A stretch of 64,000 bases of DNA from Paenibacillus pectinilyticus (GTDB lineage: Bacteria; Bacillota; Bacilli; Paenibacillales; NBRC-103111), in NCBI RefSeq assembly GCF_001700435.1, contig NZ_LYPC01000022.1, positions 228,087 to 292,086 of the forward strand, in the 5' to 3' direction. This document shows positions 26,001-35,891 of the stretch, one piece after another (within the stretch, counting starts at the first letter, position 1; each line of letters opens with the position of its first letter). The position numbers and the translations under genes are program-made. A model generated the notes under the pieces. That model was given only the letters and a program-made list of their open reading frames with translations, was not told the origin of the DNA and searched no databases.

Positions 26001-27044
26001 TCAGAACAATCTACGTGCCGTGACAAAACGCTTCTTCCACTTATCATCGAAACTCTCTATATGTACGCCAAGGTCCTTTGAATAGGTATGAAGCAATTGG
26101 TTATCTCCTGCATAGATGGCTACGTGACCAATATCAAGCCCGCGAGCACTAAAAAACAAAAGATCACCTTTGCGTAATTCGTCGATGCCAACTTCTTTCC
26201 CTTTTAGAGCTTGATCATAGGAGACGCGCGGTAGATCAATGGACAGCACTTCGCTAAACACATGTTGAACAAATGAAGAGCAATCAAATGTATTGGTTTG
26301 ACCGGGTGCTGCGCCGAACTCATAGGGAGTTCCTATGAATTTGGATCCAAACGTGATCAACGCATCCGCTTTCTTGGCAGTTAAAGACGATTGGTTCAGA
26401 TAATCCGTATACATTGGGGCAGCAGAAATGAATCCAAATGTACCGTCTTGGGTTTGAACCTCCAACCAGTTCGCGTCCATTTCTCGGATGACGTGAATCT
26501 TATCACTTTTGGAAAGCATGCGTAGGACACTGTTGTCCGTCGTATCTTTATCAGGTGTAGTACGCAGATTGACGCCGTATTGAATCGTGGTTTCATAGTC
26601 ATGAACAGACGAAATTGTAATGGATCGGGAATAATCATGCCATGCCACGAGATTACCAAGCGTTTCACTTATAAATCGAAGTGGAACCATCGTCGAACCA
26701 TCGATAATTTTACCAGCAATGGGCAGCTCTAATCGTTGTTGATTCTTATAAGCAGCCATCTCGCCGATTTGGTAGGTAAATACATCATTATTTTTCTTAG
26801 CTGTAACTGTTCGCGTGCTCTCGTCCCAAGTAATTTGGGCACCTTCTGCCTCAAAAAGTGTTCGCATCGGAACGAGGCTATATCCATTTTCAATAACAGC
26901 AGGTGTCTGAAAAGATAACAGATGCCCGTCCAGATAGACGGATGGTGATGGACTCTCGTCAGCATGAACAGAAGTTGCATGGAGCAATGCCATACTTAGA
27001 AATGTTAGTTTGATACCTTGTACAACACCTTTACGAAATCTCAT
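26001..27044 (-). CDS. Secreted NlpC/P60 endopeptidase with copper-amine-oxidase-N domain
   Basis: 347 residues: signal peptide (1-29, ending VHADE), copper amine oxidase-like N domain (about 36-145, VPMRTLFEAEGAQITWDESTRTV and VPLRFISETLG), SH3-like linker (about 150-210) and a C-terminal NlpC/P60 domain with Cys255 (DCSSF), His307 (IGHVAIY) and His319 (LLHTY). These are the catalytic Cys-His-His residues of gamma-D-glutamyl-diaminopimelate peptidases acting on peptidoglycan. The domain order is typical of Paenibacillus. Single gene. Confidence 0.93.
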   Translation of the reverse strand: MRFRKGVVQGIKLTFLSMALLHATSVHADESPSPSVYLDGHLLSFQTPAVIENGYSLVPMRTLFEAEGAQITWDESTRTVTAKKNNDVFTYQIGEMAAYKNQQRLELPIAGKIIDGSTMVPLRFISETLGNLVAWHDYSRSITISSVHDYETTIQYGVNLRTTPDKDTTDNSVLRMLSKSDKIHVIREMDANWLEVQTQDGTFGFISAAPMYTDYLNQSSLTAKKADALITFGSKFIGTPYEFGAAPGQTNTFDCSSFVQHVFSEVLSIDLPRVSYDQALKGKEVGIDELRKGDLLFFSARGLDIGHVAIYAGDNQLLHTYSKDLGVHIESFDDKWKKRFVTARRLF

Positions 27045-27130
27045 GTGGCATGACCCCTCATAGGTTAATTCCTATATACTTCGAGATGATCACGTTCCTT
27101 AGGTCCGTAAAGAGAGCTGCCTTATAAAGG

Positions 27131-27152
27131 AAAAAGGCCCCTCTCGGGGCCC
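27131..27152 (-). terminator. Terminator after gndA
   Basis: GGCCCC (27136-27141) -tctc- GGGGCC (27146-27151); on the minus strand it is followed by TTTTTCC. Confidence 0.85.
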
Positions 27153-27160
27153 CATATTAG

Positions 27161-28573
27161 TTAATTCTCCATCCATTGAAAATGAAAACTTCCCTTTTTA
27201 TCAACTCGCTCAAACGTATGCGCCCCAAAATAATCTCTTTGTGCTTGAAGCAAATTGGCTGGCAGCCGCTCTGTACGATAGCTGTCGTAATAGGCTAAGG
27301 CGGAAGCGAATCCAGGGACCGGAATCCCTCTCGTTACGGCAATGGAGATCACTTTTCTCCAAGCATCCTGATAGTTATCAACGATGGAACCGAAATATTC
27401 GTCTAACAACAGGTTTTTAAGAGCAGGATCACGGTCATAAGCATCTTTGATATTTTGCAAAAATCTTGCGCGAATAATACATCCCCCGCGGAAAATCATC
27501 GCAATGCTGCCATAGTTCAAGTCCCAGTTGTATTCATCGGAAGCTGCTCTCATTTGTGCAAATCCTTGCGCATAGGAAGCAATTTTGCTGGTGTACAAAG
27601 CTTTACGAACAGCTTCGATAAATTCCTTTGGATCCCCGTCATAGCTGGATACCGCAGGGCCACTCAGTCGTTTGCTTGCGGCTACACGCTCTTCTTTCAT
27701 AGCCGAGAGGAACCGCGCGAACACAGATTCCGTGATGATGGACAAGGGAACGCCCAAATCCAATGCACTTTGACTTGTCCATTTTCCGGTTCCTTTTTGT
27801 CCTGCCGAATCGAGAATAACATCAACCATCGGTTTGCCTGTCTCAGGATCTGTCTTTGAGAAAATATCAGCTGTGATCTCGATCAAATAACTATCCAGCT
27901 CGCCATTATTCCATTCGGTGAAAATCTCATGGAGTTCACTTGTGCTTAAGTGGAGTACATCTTTCAGCAAATGATAAGCTTCGCCAATGAGCTGCATATC
28001 GCCGTACTCGATGCCATTGTGCACCATTTTCACATAATGCCCAGCGCCATCCTCGCCAATGTAAGTCGAGCACGGATCGCCATTCACTTTGGCCGAAATC
28101 GCCGTCAAGATAGGCTCGACAAGTTCATAGGCATCTTTTTGCCCGCCTGGCATAATCGCAGGACCATTCAGGGCTCCCTCTTCGCCGCCTGAAACGCCAG
28201 CGCCGATAAAGCGGAATCCTTTCGCTTGCAGATCCTTGTTTCTTCTTTGCGTATCAGGGAAAAAGGCGTTGCCGCCGTCGATGAGAATATCCCCTGGACT
28301 AAGGTATGGCAGTAGCTGATCGATGGTATCATCTGTCGGTTTTCCCGCTTTGACCATGATGAGGATTTTACGCGGCGTCTCGAGCGATTGGACAAATTCT
28401 TCTATACTATACGTACCGATAAAATTCTTTCCTTGTACTTCTGCCATTAGTTCTTTCGTTTTCTCTGGTGAACGATTGTATACTGCTACGGAGAAGCCTT
28501 TACTTTCAATATTCATGGCTAAGTTTTTACCCATTACGGCCAAACCAACTACACCAATTTGCTGTTTTTCCAT
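27161..28573 (-). CDS. gndA: 6-phosphogluconate dehydrogenase, decarboxylating
   Basis: About 470 residues, third enzyme of the oxidative pentose-phosphate pathway (6-phosphogluconate + NADP to ribulose-5-phosphate + CO2). The Rossmann loop [24 protein letters not shown] (NADP type), [21 protein letters not shown], and catalytic K184 plus H187-N188-G189 ([16 protein letters not shown]) are all present (numbering from the upstream ATG at 28579). I use the ATG at 28573, eight bases after GGAGG. It lies 94 bp downstream of zwf, so zwf-gndA is probably an operon. Confidence 0.97.
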   Translation of the reverse strand: MEKQQIGVVGLAVMGKNLAMNIESKGFSVAVYNRSPEKTKELMAEVQGKNFIGTYSIEEFVQSLETPRKILIMVKAGKPTDDTIDQLLPYLSPGDILIDGGNAFFPDTQRRNKDLQAKGFRFIGAGVSGGEEGALNGPAIMPGGQKDAYELVEPILTAISAKVNGDPCSTYIGEDGAGHYVKMVHNGIEYGDMQLIGEAYHLLKDVLHLSTSELHEIFTEWNNGELDSYLIEITADIFSKTDPETGKPMVDVILDSAGQKGTGKWTSQSALDLGVPLSIITESVFARFLSAMKEERVAASKRLSGPAVSSYDGDPKEFIEAVRKALYTSKIASYAQGFAQMRAASDEYNWDLNYGSIAMIFRGGCIIRARFLQNIKDAYDRDPALKNLLLDEYFGSIVDNYQDAWRKVISIAVTRGIPVPGFASALAYYDSYRTERLPANLLQAQRDYFGAHTFERVDKKGSFHFQWMEN

Positions 28574-28667
28574 GTTCATTACCTCCTGTTAGTTTCCAAG
28601 ATGTCCCGAATTTTCCTTATGAATCGTATCTTTAGGTAAAGCTCGAATCGTAATCACATATAATTGA

Positions 28668-30200
28668 TCAAGTGTTGTAGTGATAAGTAGGGACATTTCC
28701 TTGGGTTGCTTCGTCATTTGATGCATTTTTGTTATCGAACCACCAATGGAAGCCATCTCTCGCAAGCAATTCATCAGCTTCAAGCGGCCCGAACGACCCT
28801 GCTGGGTAGATATGAAGCGGTAGCAAGTTCTCTTGATAAGCCTCTAAGATAGGCTGCACCCATTCCCACGATAATTCCACTTCATCCCAATGGGCAAAAT
28901 AAGTTTTATCACCCATTAAAGCATCGTAGATGAGTGATTCATAAGCGTCAGTAACTCCTTCTTTCAGGAAGCTTACTTGGTTTCGAATGGGCAGCTCACC
29001 CTCTGAATGTTCTTGAACCGATTGGCTTTTTTGAAAGAAAATGCCTTCGTTCGGTCCAATTTCTATGATCAAGAGATCCTTAAGGGGACCCTCCAATTTA
29101 AATTCGATCACGATTCTCGTTACCTTTTCTTTCAACCGCTTACCGGTTCGGATATAGAGGGGGATGTCCTTCCAGAATGGATCATTGCTTTGCAGTCTGG
29201 CTGCAATGAAAGTATCATTTTGAGAGTCAGAAGCTATTCCAGGTTCATTTGTATAGCCGACAACCTGCCCCTCTTTTATCTCCCCTGCACCATATTGACC
29301 ACGAACAATGTGGTGTTTAACATCCATTTTATGAAGCGGCTGCAACGACTTGATTATCTTTCTTTTTAGTGGCCCAACTTCTTCTACTGAACTTCGATTC
29401 GGTAATTCGATCGTTAACATCATAAGTAATTGAAGCATATGATTCTGGAACATATCGCGGATTGCCCCTGCGTGATCGTAGTATCCAGCCCTTTCCTCCA
29501 CACCCAATGTTTCGTTTGCGGAAATTTGAATGCTGGCCATACTTCGCGACCTTAGCTCTTGCTCTGAGAGTGCAGAATGCAGCAGTTGCCCCATTTGCTG
29601 AACCATTGGTTTGCCTAGATAATGATCAATTCGATAAATTTCAGTCTCATCGAACGCTTGGTTTAACTTCTGATTCAAATGTCTAGCAGACTCTAGGTCA
29701 TGGCCGAAAGGCTTCTCTATTACCAGCCGTTTCCACCCATCAACTGAACCAAGTCCACTTTCGTGAATATTGGTTGCGATTGTTTCAAAAAATTCAGGTC
29801 CAACAGATAAATAAAACATGCGATTAGGCGTTATGTTAAGCTCTTCTTCCCGCTCTTCAACCACCCGCAGCAGCTTTGTGTAATCTTCTTTGCGTTCAAC
29901 ATCTAGAACCTGATAGCGAAATGCACGCAAGAATTTTTTAATTACAGCGGCATCTTTCACTTCACTTCGGGAAAAGTTAAGAAGGGATTGCTCGACATTT
30001 GACTGAAATGTTTCATGAGATAGTTCCCTTCTTCCGAGACCAATCAAGGAAAAGGATGAAGGCAGTTTCTGATCGACGAACAATTGATATAGGGCTGGGT
30101 AAATCTTTCTTTTGGCTAAATCACCTGTTGCTCCAAACAATACAAACGTTGCTGGCTTCAATTTGCTCACTCCTTCACTGGTTTCTTTTTCATTGCTCAT
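28668..30200 (-). CDS. zwf: Glucose-6-phosphate 1-dehydrogenase
   Basis: 510 residues, first enzyme of the oxidative pentose-phosphate pathway, making NADPH and 6-phosphogluconolactone. NADP loop GATGDLA (24-30), EKPFGHDL (162-169) and the substrate motif RIDHYLGK (190-197, catalytic His192) are intact. Length typical. It shares a short 52-bp divergent region with the LysR gene at 30253, which is a likely regulator. Confidence 0.97.
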   Translation of the reverse strand: MSNEKETSEGVSKLKPATFVLFGATGDLAKRKIYPALYQLFVDQKLPSSFSLIGLGRRELSHETFQSNVEQSLLNFSRSEVKDAAVIKKFLRAFRYQVLDVERKEDYTKLLRVVEEREEELNITPNRMFYLSVGPEFFETIATNIHESGLGSVDGWKRLVIEKPFGHDLESARHLNQKLNQAFDETEIYRIDHYLGKPMVQQMGQLLHSALSEQELRSRSMASIQISANETLGVEERAGYYDHAGAIRDMFQNHMLQLLMMLTIELPNRSSVEEVGPLKRKIIKSLQPLHKMDVKHHIVRGQYGAGEIKEGQVVGYTNEPGIASDSQNDTFIAARLQSNDPFWKDIPLYIRTGKRLKEKVTRIVIEFKLEGPLKDLLIIEIGPNEGIFFQKSQSVQEHSEGELPIRNQVSFLKEGVTDAYESLIYDALMGDKTYFAHWDEVELSWEWVQPILEAYQENLLPLHIYPAGSFGPLEADELLARDGFHWWFDNKNASNDEATQGNVPTYHYNT

Positions 30201-30252
30201 CTATAATGTTTCATATATCTACTAAATCAATCTAGGAGCTAGCCCACATTTT

Positions 30253-31131
30253 ATGATCAATAATTATGAATTGTACAAAGTTTTCTATTGGGCTGCGAAG
30301 ACAGGCAGCTTAACCCAGGCTGCTAAAGTCTTGTACCTCACTCAACCGAGCGTCAGCCATGCCATAAAACAACTGGAAGATAGTTTTGGCATTACCTTAT
30401 TTAATCGTAATTCCAAAGGCGTTGTGCTCACACAAGAGGGCGAAGTCCTCTATTCCTACATAGAAAAATCTCAAATCTTAATCGCACAAGCTGAAAAACA
30501 AATGACCGCTCTTAAAAATTTAGATAGTGGCGAGCTGCGGATCGGCGGAAGCGACTCCCTGTTCAAGCATTACATTCTTCAACACTTGGAAAACTTTCAT
30601 AAGCAGTATCCCGGCATCAGACTTCATCTTAATCATGGAACAACCCCAGAAATCATATCGCTTCTGAAAGAAGGGGAAATTGATTTAGGTGTCGTTCGTA
30701 TGCCGATTGCTGACCCCGAGCTAGAAGTAAGAGAAAGCTTCCAGCTTCAGGATTGCTTTGTAGCGGGATCTCTTTATTCCGAGCTTCAAAATGTCGTTCT
30801 ATCTTTGGATATGTTGCTCCAATACCCAATCATCCTATTCTCACGAAATAGCCGAGCACGAATGGCCATTACGGAATTATTTCAAAGTTATGGTCACCAA
30901 CTCAAACCTGAAATCGAAGTTGGCAGCGTAGATCTACTCATTGAGTTAGCTCGGAAAGGTCTCGGCATTTCATACGTAACTAGAGAATTCGTATCAAAAG
31001 AACTGGAAGAAGGAACGCTCTTCGAGATTCAATTAGATGTGCCGATACCACCCTCGCAGGTCGGGATTATGATTATGCGCAACATGCCGATCTCCAACGC
31101 AGTAAACAAGTTTATTGATCTGGTTCAATAA
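30253..31131 (+). CDS. LysR-family transcriptional regulator
   Basis: 292 residues. HTH at about 17-37 (GSLTQAAKVLYLTQPSVSHAIKQLE), then a periplasmic-binding-like effector domain (ELRIGGSDSLFKHY, GEIDLGVVRMPI). Divergent from zwf with 52 bp between start codons, which makes the zwf-gndA operon its probable target. It ends 13 bp before the convergent gene at 31145, without a hairpin between them. Confidence 0.93.
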   Translation: MINNYELYKVFYWAAKTGSLTQAAKVLYLTQPSVSHAIKQLEDSFGITLFNRNSKGVVLTQEGEVLYSYIEKSQILIAQAEKQMTALKNLDSGELRIGGSDSLFKHYILQHLENFHKQYPGIRLHLNHGTTPEIISLLKEGEIDLGVVRMPIADPELEVRESFQLQDCFVAGSLYSELQNVVLSLDMLLQYPIILFSRNSRARMAITELFQSYGHQLKPEIEVGSVDLLIELARKGLGISYVTREFVSKELEEGTLFEIQLDVPIPPSQVGIMIMRNMPISNAVNKFIDLVQ

Positions 31132-31144
31132 AAAGCATAACACC

Positions 31145-31540
31145 TTACGCAGGTACTCCTGATAACCAACCAACGGCATTGTGAATATCATCGAAATCAT
31201 GATAGTTGAATTCAGTTGTATCTTTTCCGATGGTTTCCCTCATATCGACAGTAGGAAAGGTATTCTCTGTCGTAACAGTAGCTGTATATTGAATGCCAGC
31301 ATCAAGAAGTTTTGGCAGCCACTCTGCAGACAACCAATTTACATCTTCGGCTAAAACCATTTTAGGACTTTTATCAATCAAGGCTTTTTTCGCCTTTTTT
31401 ATGACGGCCAGTTCAATCAGTTTATTTAGAGGCACACGGAACTCATCTTCCTGCGCTGTAGAATTCCAACGAATTACAACAGCTTCAATCACGTCATCCC
31501 AAAAAATATGAGCTTTATCTGAAAAGTAATAGTGCATCAT
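31145..31540 (-). CDS. Small soluble protein, possibly STAS/SpoIIAA-like
   Basis: 131 residues without membrane segments or signal peptide. The layout (HIFWDDVIEAVVIRWNST, then KKAKKALIDKSPKMVLAEDVNWLSAEWLPKLLDAGI) resembles the SpoIIAA-like/STAS-SEC14 family of small alpha/beta proteins. This is a weak resemblance and I would otherwise call it hypothetical. It starts with an ATG after AGGAGAG. Confidence 0.6.
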   Translation of the reverse strand: MMHYYFSDKAHIFWDDVIEAVVIRWNSTAQEDEFRVPLNKLIELAVIKKAKKALIDKSPKMVLAEDVNWLSAEWLPKLLDAGIQYTATVTTENTFPTVDMRETIGKDTTEFNYHDFDDIHNAVGWLSGVPA

Positions 31541-31710
31541 ATTTCATCTCTCCTTTCATACATCTTACTATTGAGAAATGTTTCTTTTCTTAATACAACT
31601 ATAGTACGAAATGCATCCATACAAGTAATTAATATATTTCACAATAGCCATAGACGGGATGAATGGGATTACTTTAAATAATTGTAGTCAAACGATGTGC
31701 AAAAATAAAA

Positions 31711-31746
31711 AAAGCCCGTACGCTCACTAAAGAGCACGGGCTTTTT
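31711..31746. terminator. Terminator after SLH phosphatase gene
   Basis: AAAAAGCCCGT-a-CGCTC-actaaa-GAGC-a-CGGGCTTTTT, with A and T tracts. Confidence 0.85.
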
Positions 31747-31752
31747 CCTATG

Positions 31753-33447
31753 TTACGCCTTCTTCGCAAGTTGCAAGAAGCGCTCCAGCATTGTCGCTGC
31801 TTGCGCACGCGTAGCCGGCACCGATGGTGACAGCATGTCGTCACCAAGACCGTTCACGAGCCCGCTTTGCAGAGCCGCGGCCATTTCCGGACGCGCCCAT
31901 ACGATGCTGCTGCTGTCTTTGAACTTCGCCAGCACCGATTTCTCAGCATCGGCGCTTAATGCAGTACTTGTGCCGGAAGCCTGCATGGCGCGGACGAGCA
32001 TCGCCGACAGTTCTTCGCGCGTAATCGGCGCATCTGGCTTGAAGCTGTGATCCTCGTAGCCGGAGATCAGCTTCGCCTTAACAGCTGCACTCACCGGTGC
32101 TGCATACCAGTCGCTGTCAGCGACGTCTTGGAAACCACTCGGTGCAGCGGAGGCCGGTAGTTTTAGTCCGCGGACTAGCAGCGCAGCGAACTCAGCGCGC
32201 GTGATGCTGCGGTTCGGTGCGAACGCCAGATCGTTAACACCGCTAACAATCGACTCACTTGTTAGCTGCTCAATATCCTTTTGCGCCCAGTGGCCCATAA
32301 TATCACCGAAGCTCGGTGCGTAAGTGCCCGGCGTTTCTAGATACATCGTTTTGAGCTCCTCACGATCCTTCGCAGTCACCCCGAGCACCTTCTCAAAGAA
32401 GACATCGTAGGTGCCATATTGCTTTTTGATCTCATCCAACGAGGCTTGTAGCCACTCCGGCTCTACGCCAAGAATGGAAGTGGCGATCTTCTTCGAATCC
32501 TCTGTTGTCATCATAGGAGCCATATACTTTAGCGTCGCCTGATTGCCGGCCGCCCGATAGTCGTTGCTCAGTAAGTAATCTTGCATAATAGTTTTCTCGT
32601 CGACCCCAAGCGCTAGCAAAATGAGCGCTGATCCCAAGCCTGTACGATCCTTGCCCGCTGTACAGTGGTAGACGATGGCTCCGTTTGCAGGATCTTTCAA
32701 CAGTTCGAACATCGTTTTATAAGCCTGCACTTGTGGATCACTGACCATATTGCGCTGGCCGTCTTCCATCATCGCCATCATGGAGGCGTAATCCATTTTG
32801 AACAGCTGCGTAATATCGGTCGAGTTCCCCAGGTCTTTCATGACCGGATCCCAAACATAAGTAACACCTGGAATTTGCGGATCTGGTTTCTGTGCAACTT
32901 CACCTTGAGAGCGGAAATCGATGTCGGTGCGAATACCAAGGTCCTGCACAACTTGCTTATCACTTGTAGTTAATGCTGCCAGCTCGTTCGCCCGGAACAG
33001 CTTGCCCCATTTGATAGTGCGCCCATCCGCTGTGCGATAGCCACCCAAGTCGCGGAAATTGTCAAGCCCCTTGACGTTAACTTTGCGTTCAGCTGTAATC
33101 ACGGACGTGCCGCCGCCTTCAATCAGGAAATATGTACGACCTGAAGGGTTCGGATCCTTCACAACGAAAGAGTTTTCTTTGACGCCCGATGTCAAGACAT
33201 TATGTTCTTTATCAAAATTGTAAGGTGAACGGCTCCAAGTAATGCGAACGTCCCCGTTTTGCGCCGCACCTAACTCCCAGCTCAGCTTGATCGTTCCGTC
33301 TGATTGCCGTTCCACGCCAGCAGATACGGTTGTGGCTTGCTGCTGTACAACCTCATCTGCGTGAACCTCATTCAATCCGCCTACCGTCTGAATCAAAGTC
33401 ATACCCAACATAACTGCCGCTGCTTGTACCGCTAACCATTTTTTCAT
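31753..33447 (-). CDS. SLH-anchored IphP-type tyrosine/serine phosphatase
   Basis: 564 residues: signal peptide (1-31), an FN3-like strand region (about 40-120), an IphP-type phosphatase domain with signature NFRDLGG (130-136) and P-loop HCTAGKDRTG (Cys262, Arg268), and three SLH repeats from about residue 383 (FGDIMGHWAQKDIEQLTS..., FQDVADSDWYAAPVSAA..., FKDSSSIVWARPEMAAA...). The export signal and SLH repeats place it on the outside of the cell wall, so its substrate is extracellular phosphate (peptide, lipid or sugar). It is monocistronic. Confidence 0.93.
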   Translation of the reverse strand: MKKWLAVQAAAVMLGMTLIQTVGGLNEVHADEVVQQQATTVSAGVERQSDGTIKLSWELGAAQNGDVRITWSRSPYNFDKEHNVLTSGVKENSFVVKDPNPSGRTYFLIEGGGTSVITAERKVNVKGLDNFRDLGGYRTADGRTIKWGKLFRANELAALTTSDKQVVQDLGIRTDIDFRSQGEVAQKPDPQIPGVTYVWDPVMKDLGNSTDITQLFKMDYASMMAMMEDGQRNMVSDPQVQAYKTMFELLKDPANGAIVYHCTAGKDRTGLGSALILLALGVDEKTIMQDYLLSNDYRAAGNQATLKYMAPMMTTEDSKKIATSILGVEPEWLQASLDEIKKQYGTYDVFFEKVLGVTAKDREELKTMYLETPGTYAPSFGDIMGHWAQKDIEQLTSESIVSGVNDLAFAPNRSITRAEFAALLVRGLKLPASAAPSGFQDVADSDWYAAPVSAAVKAKLISGYEDHSFKPDAPITREELSAMLVRAMQASGTSTALSADAEKSVLAKFKDSSSIVWARPEMAAALQSGLVNGLGDDMLSPSVPATRAQAATMLERFLQLAKKA

Positions 33448-33591
33448 TGGAAGTCTCCTGTCTATTATTCAGTAATTTTTCGCGTTGTTTCAGGTATTAG
33501 ATTATGACTGGATTGTTTTTGGAATATTCGACTTATGTAAACACACTGTTAATCTTTTATAATTCCTCCTACTGCGAAAACAGTAAATACC

Positions 33592-33608
33592 CCGTTAAAA
33601 CGGGGTGA
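33592..33608. other. Isolated stem-loop between phosphatase and GntR genes
   Basis: CCCCGTT-aa-AACGGGG is a perfect short hairpin in an otherwise unremarkable 289-bp intergenic region. No T-run follows, so it is not an obvious terminator. It could be a leader structure for the phosphatase transcript (minus strand) or simply a chance stem. Confidence 0.3.
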
Positions 33609-33688
33609 AACCTAGGAATATTGCGTGCTCAGCAGGCGAGAAAATTAATTTATTTTTCATCCACTTTATACTCAACTTACATACAACC

Positions 33689-33721
33689 TGTATAATAGAC
33701 TTTATAGACTCTATGATAAAG
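33689..33721 (+). promoter_or_regulatory. GntR promoter with dyad
   Basis: TATAAT (33691-33696) as a -10 is followed by a region with outer CTTTAT/ATAAAG and inner ATAGA-C-TCTAT symmetry (33700-33721). TGTATAATAGACTTTA (33689-33704) recurs as TGTATAAAGACTTTA at 34489-34503. Confidence 0.5.
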
Positions 33722-33736
33722 GCGGATTATGATTAA

Positions 33737-34435
33737 ATGACCACACGTCAACCCGATGCACGGAACGCATCGAATCAATTGGGCTCAGCTAAGCCATCAC
33801 TTGAAAAACTATCCTATCAACAAATTCGTGAGAATATTATCAATGCGCATTTTCTACCAGGCATGCTGTTATCGGAAAATGAGCTGGCCGAGCAATTCGG
33901 CATGAGCCGCACACCCATTCGAGCAGCGATCTCCCTCCTGGAGACAGAGGGTTTTGTGGAGTCCATTCGGGGACGCGGAGTCTTCGTCAAAGAAATCTCG
34001 TTTCGGGAATTTCACGACATATTCGAGGTACTCTCCTCGATGCAGCTATATAGCCTCGAAATCGCAGGTCTCCGGAAACTCAGCTTTAATCTGCCTGAAT
34101 TGGAATACCATCTCTCGAGGCAGCTGCGCGCTTCAGAAGAGGACGACTATCGCACGTATTACGAAAGTGGGCTTCTCTTTATTGAAACCATGCTGCTTCT
34201 TGTGAACAATGCGAGCATGCTGCATTTCCTGGAGCAAATGAAAGGGAAATATATGTTCAAAATTATTTCGTACCGTAAGCTGCATGCCCAAACACTGCCG
34301 AAGCCGCAGCAATCCGGACAATGCAATCAACACATCTATGATGCGCTTGTCGCTGGTGATTTGGACGGAGCCAAAAGAATCATACTAGAGCTCATCGAGC
34401 GAACCCATCAGCAATTCCAGTCTTTTGGCTTATAA
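33737..34435 (+). CDS. GntR-family (FCD-type) transcriptional regulator
   Basis: 232 residues. An N-terminal winged HTH (residues 25-95: LLSENELAEQFGMSRTPIRAAISLLETEGFVESIRGRGVFV) is followed by a C-terminal all-helical FCD-like ligand domain. A repeated TGTATAA-AGACTTTA motif lies before and after the gene, suggesting control of itself and the GerAB gene downstream. Confidence 0.92.
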   Translation: MTTRQPDARNASNQLGSAKPSLEKLSYQQIRENIINAHFLPGMLLSENELAEQFGMSRTPIRAAISLLETEGFVESIRGRGVFVKEISFREFHDIFEVLSSMQLYSLEIAGLRKLSFNLPELEYHLSRQLRASEEDDYRTYYESGLLFIETMLLLVNNASMLHFLEQMKGKYMFKIISYRKLHAQTLPKPQQSGQCNQHIYDALVAGDLDGAKRIILELIERTHQQFQSFGL

Positions 34436-34488
34436 AATCAACGGAATTTAATTGCAGAACCGCTTTCAACCTGTATTGGTCAACTACT

Positions 34489-34503
34489 TGTATAAAGACT
34501 TTA
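34489..34503 (+). promoter_or_regulatory. Second copy of GntR motif before GerAB gene
   Basis: TGTATAAAGACTTTA, nearly identical to 33689-33704 (one base deleted), located 68 bases upstream of the TTG start of the GerAB gene. Confidence 0.45.
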
Positions 34504-34571
34504 ACGTATAAATGAATTACGAAAAGTCAATACTTGGAACGACCTCTATGGGGTAAGGAGCGTGTTTTCAT

Positions 34572-35675
34572 TTGCAGAAAATCGAAAAAATTACTGGACA
34601 CCAACTAGGTTTAGTCCTCTTCACTTTTATCATTTCCACAATCATCTTATCCCTTCCAGGATTGATGGTGATGTTTGCCAAGCAAGATGCATGGCTCTCG
34701 GTTATTCCATCTATAACAACAGGATTATTAAGTATTTGGGTGATGACAGCACTTGCGAATCGCTATCCGGGATTGACAATTATACAATACAGTTCAAAAA
34801 TCCTCGGGAAATGGTTAGGAACGATGTTGGGGTTATATTATATTTATTTCTGGTTTGTATCCATTTCAGTTATGACCATACAGCATACTGTATTTATTAA
34901 TACGCTTCTATTACCCAAAAGCCCATCTTTAGTGGGAAGTTCGACATTATTACTCTTAAGCAGTGTCGTTGTTATTTCAGGAATAGAGGCAATTGGAAGA
35001 TGTACGGAGTTTCATACGCCACTCTACTTGATTTTTGTGATTCCACTCTTTTTGTTGATGGTTGGTGAAGCAGATCCTGGTCAAATCAAGCCAATATTAG
35101 CAGAAGGATTACTCCCTGTTTTACAAGGAGCTGTCATTCCATCCGGAGCTTTTATGAATCAAATATTCATTTTGGGATGGCTCATTCCGTATTTAAATCA
35201 TCCTGAAAAGGCCCGAAAAGTCTCACTGATTGCGCTTCTCGGGATATCCGTTTTTATTTTTATCGTAGTTTTACTCACCATTATGGTTCTGGGTCCGTTA
35301 ACAGGGAAACTCAACTATTCGTTTTTAAGTGTCATTCAATATATTGGTATTCAAGGTTCATTTGAACGTCTTGAGGCCATTGCGGTCTCGATGTGGGTGT
35401 TAGGGTATTTTACGAAGGTATCCGTGTCCTTGTTTATTTTATGTCTTAGTATAAGCCAAATTTTCAGTATGAGAAATTATCGAGATATTGTATATCCGAC
35501 AGCACTTTTATCCCTTATTGGATCGATTTGGATATTTAAAAACAGCTCTGAGCTTCTCTCCTATTTAACTTTCATTTACCCTAGTTCAGGATTTTTAACG
35601 CAAAGCCTCATCCCGTTGTTCCTTCTACTAATTGACTCTATTAAAAGCAGAGTAGGTAACTCACTGCATCAATAG
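34572..35675 (+). CDS. Spore germinant receptor B subunit, inverted (GerAB family)
   Basis: 367 residues starting with TTG after AAGGAG. About ten helices; typical block ITGHQLGLVLFTFIISTIILSLPGL and the late GSFERLEAIAVSMWVLGYFTKVSV. It should belong with the AA/AC/D genes at 35661-38671, but it is on the other strand and its last 15 bases overlap the D gene's end tail to tail, so it needs its own promoter. The GntR gene upstream may supply its control. Confidence 0.92.
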   Translation: MQKIEKITGHQLGLVLFTFIISTIILSLPGLMVMFAKQDAWLSVIPSITTGLLSIWVMTALANRYPGLTIIQYSSKILGKWLGTMLGLYYIYFWFVSISVMTIQHTVFINTLLLPKSPSLVGSSTLLLLSSVVVISGIEAIGRCTEFHTPLYLIFVIPLFLLMVGEADPGQIKPILAEGLLPVLQGAVIPSGAFMNQIFILGWLIPYLNHPEKARKVSLIALLGISVFIFIVVLLTIMVLGPLTGKLNYSFLSVIQYIGIQGSFERLEAIAVSMWVLGYFTKVSVSLFILCLSISQIFSMRNYRDIVYPTALLSLIGSIWIFKNSSELLSYLTFIYPSSGFLTQSLIPLFLLLIDSIKSRVGNSLHQ

Positions 35676-35891
35676 TATTTTCCCAATAGGTTCAAATATG
35701 ACTTTGAAAGGGATAAGAATGCTTGGTACGTCAACACCAGCAATTAATAAAGAGCCCACAATGGAGGAAATTCCCATTAAACTACTATATACGGCTGCTT
35801 CTTTGTTTTTTTGCTTACTTAGCAAGGACTGAATTCGAAAATACGACCAAACAAGCATTATCAGTACATAAGCAGCTATTCGTATAATCAT
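35661..35891 (-). CDS. Small two-helix membrane protein, GerA-operon D-type
   Basis: 76 residues with two hydrophobic helices (residues 3-18 and 42-66). Its ATG overlaps the C-subunit stop (ATGA), so it is coupled to that gene. Small two-helix 'D' proteins encoded in GerA-family operons are known in Bacillus and modulate germinant-receptor function. A longer frame starting at 36020 lies inside the C-subunit gene and is not supported. Confidence 0.7.
   Translation of the reverse strand: MIIRIAAYVLIMLVWSYFRIQSLLSKQKNKEAAVYSSLMGISSIVGSLLIAGVDVPSILIPFKVIFEPIGKILLMQ

Noticed and set aside
33550..33650. Possible riboswitch or T-box upstream of the phosphatase or GntR gene
   Set aside because: Only a short CCCCGTT hairpin is visible; no conserved riboswitch core (c-di-GMP, SAM, T-box NGGUGG) could be recognised on either strand.
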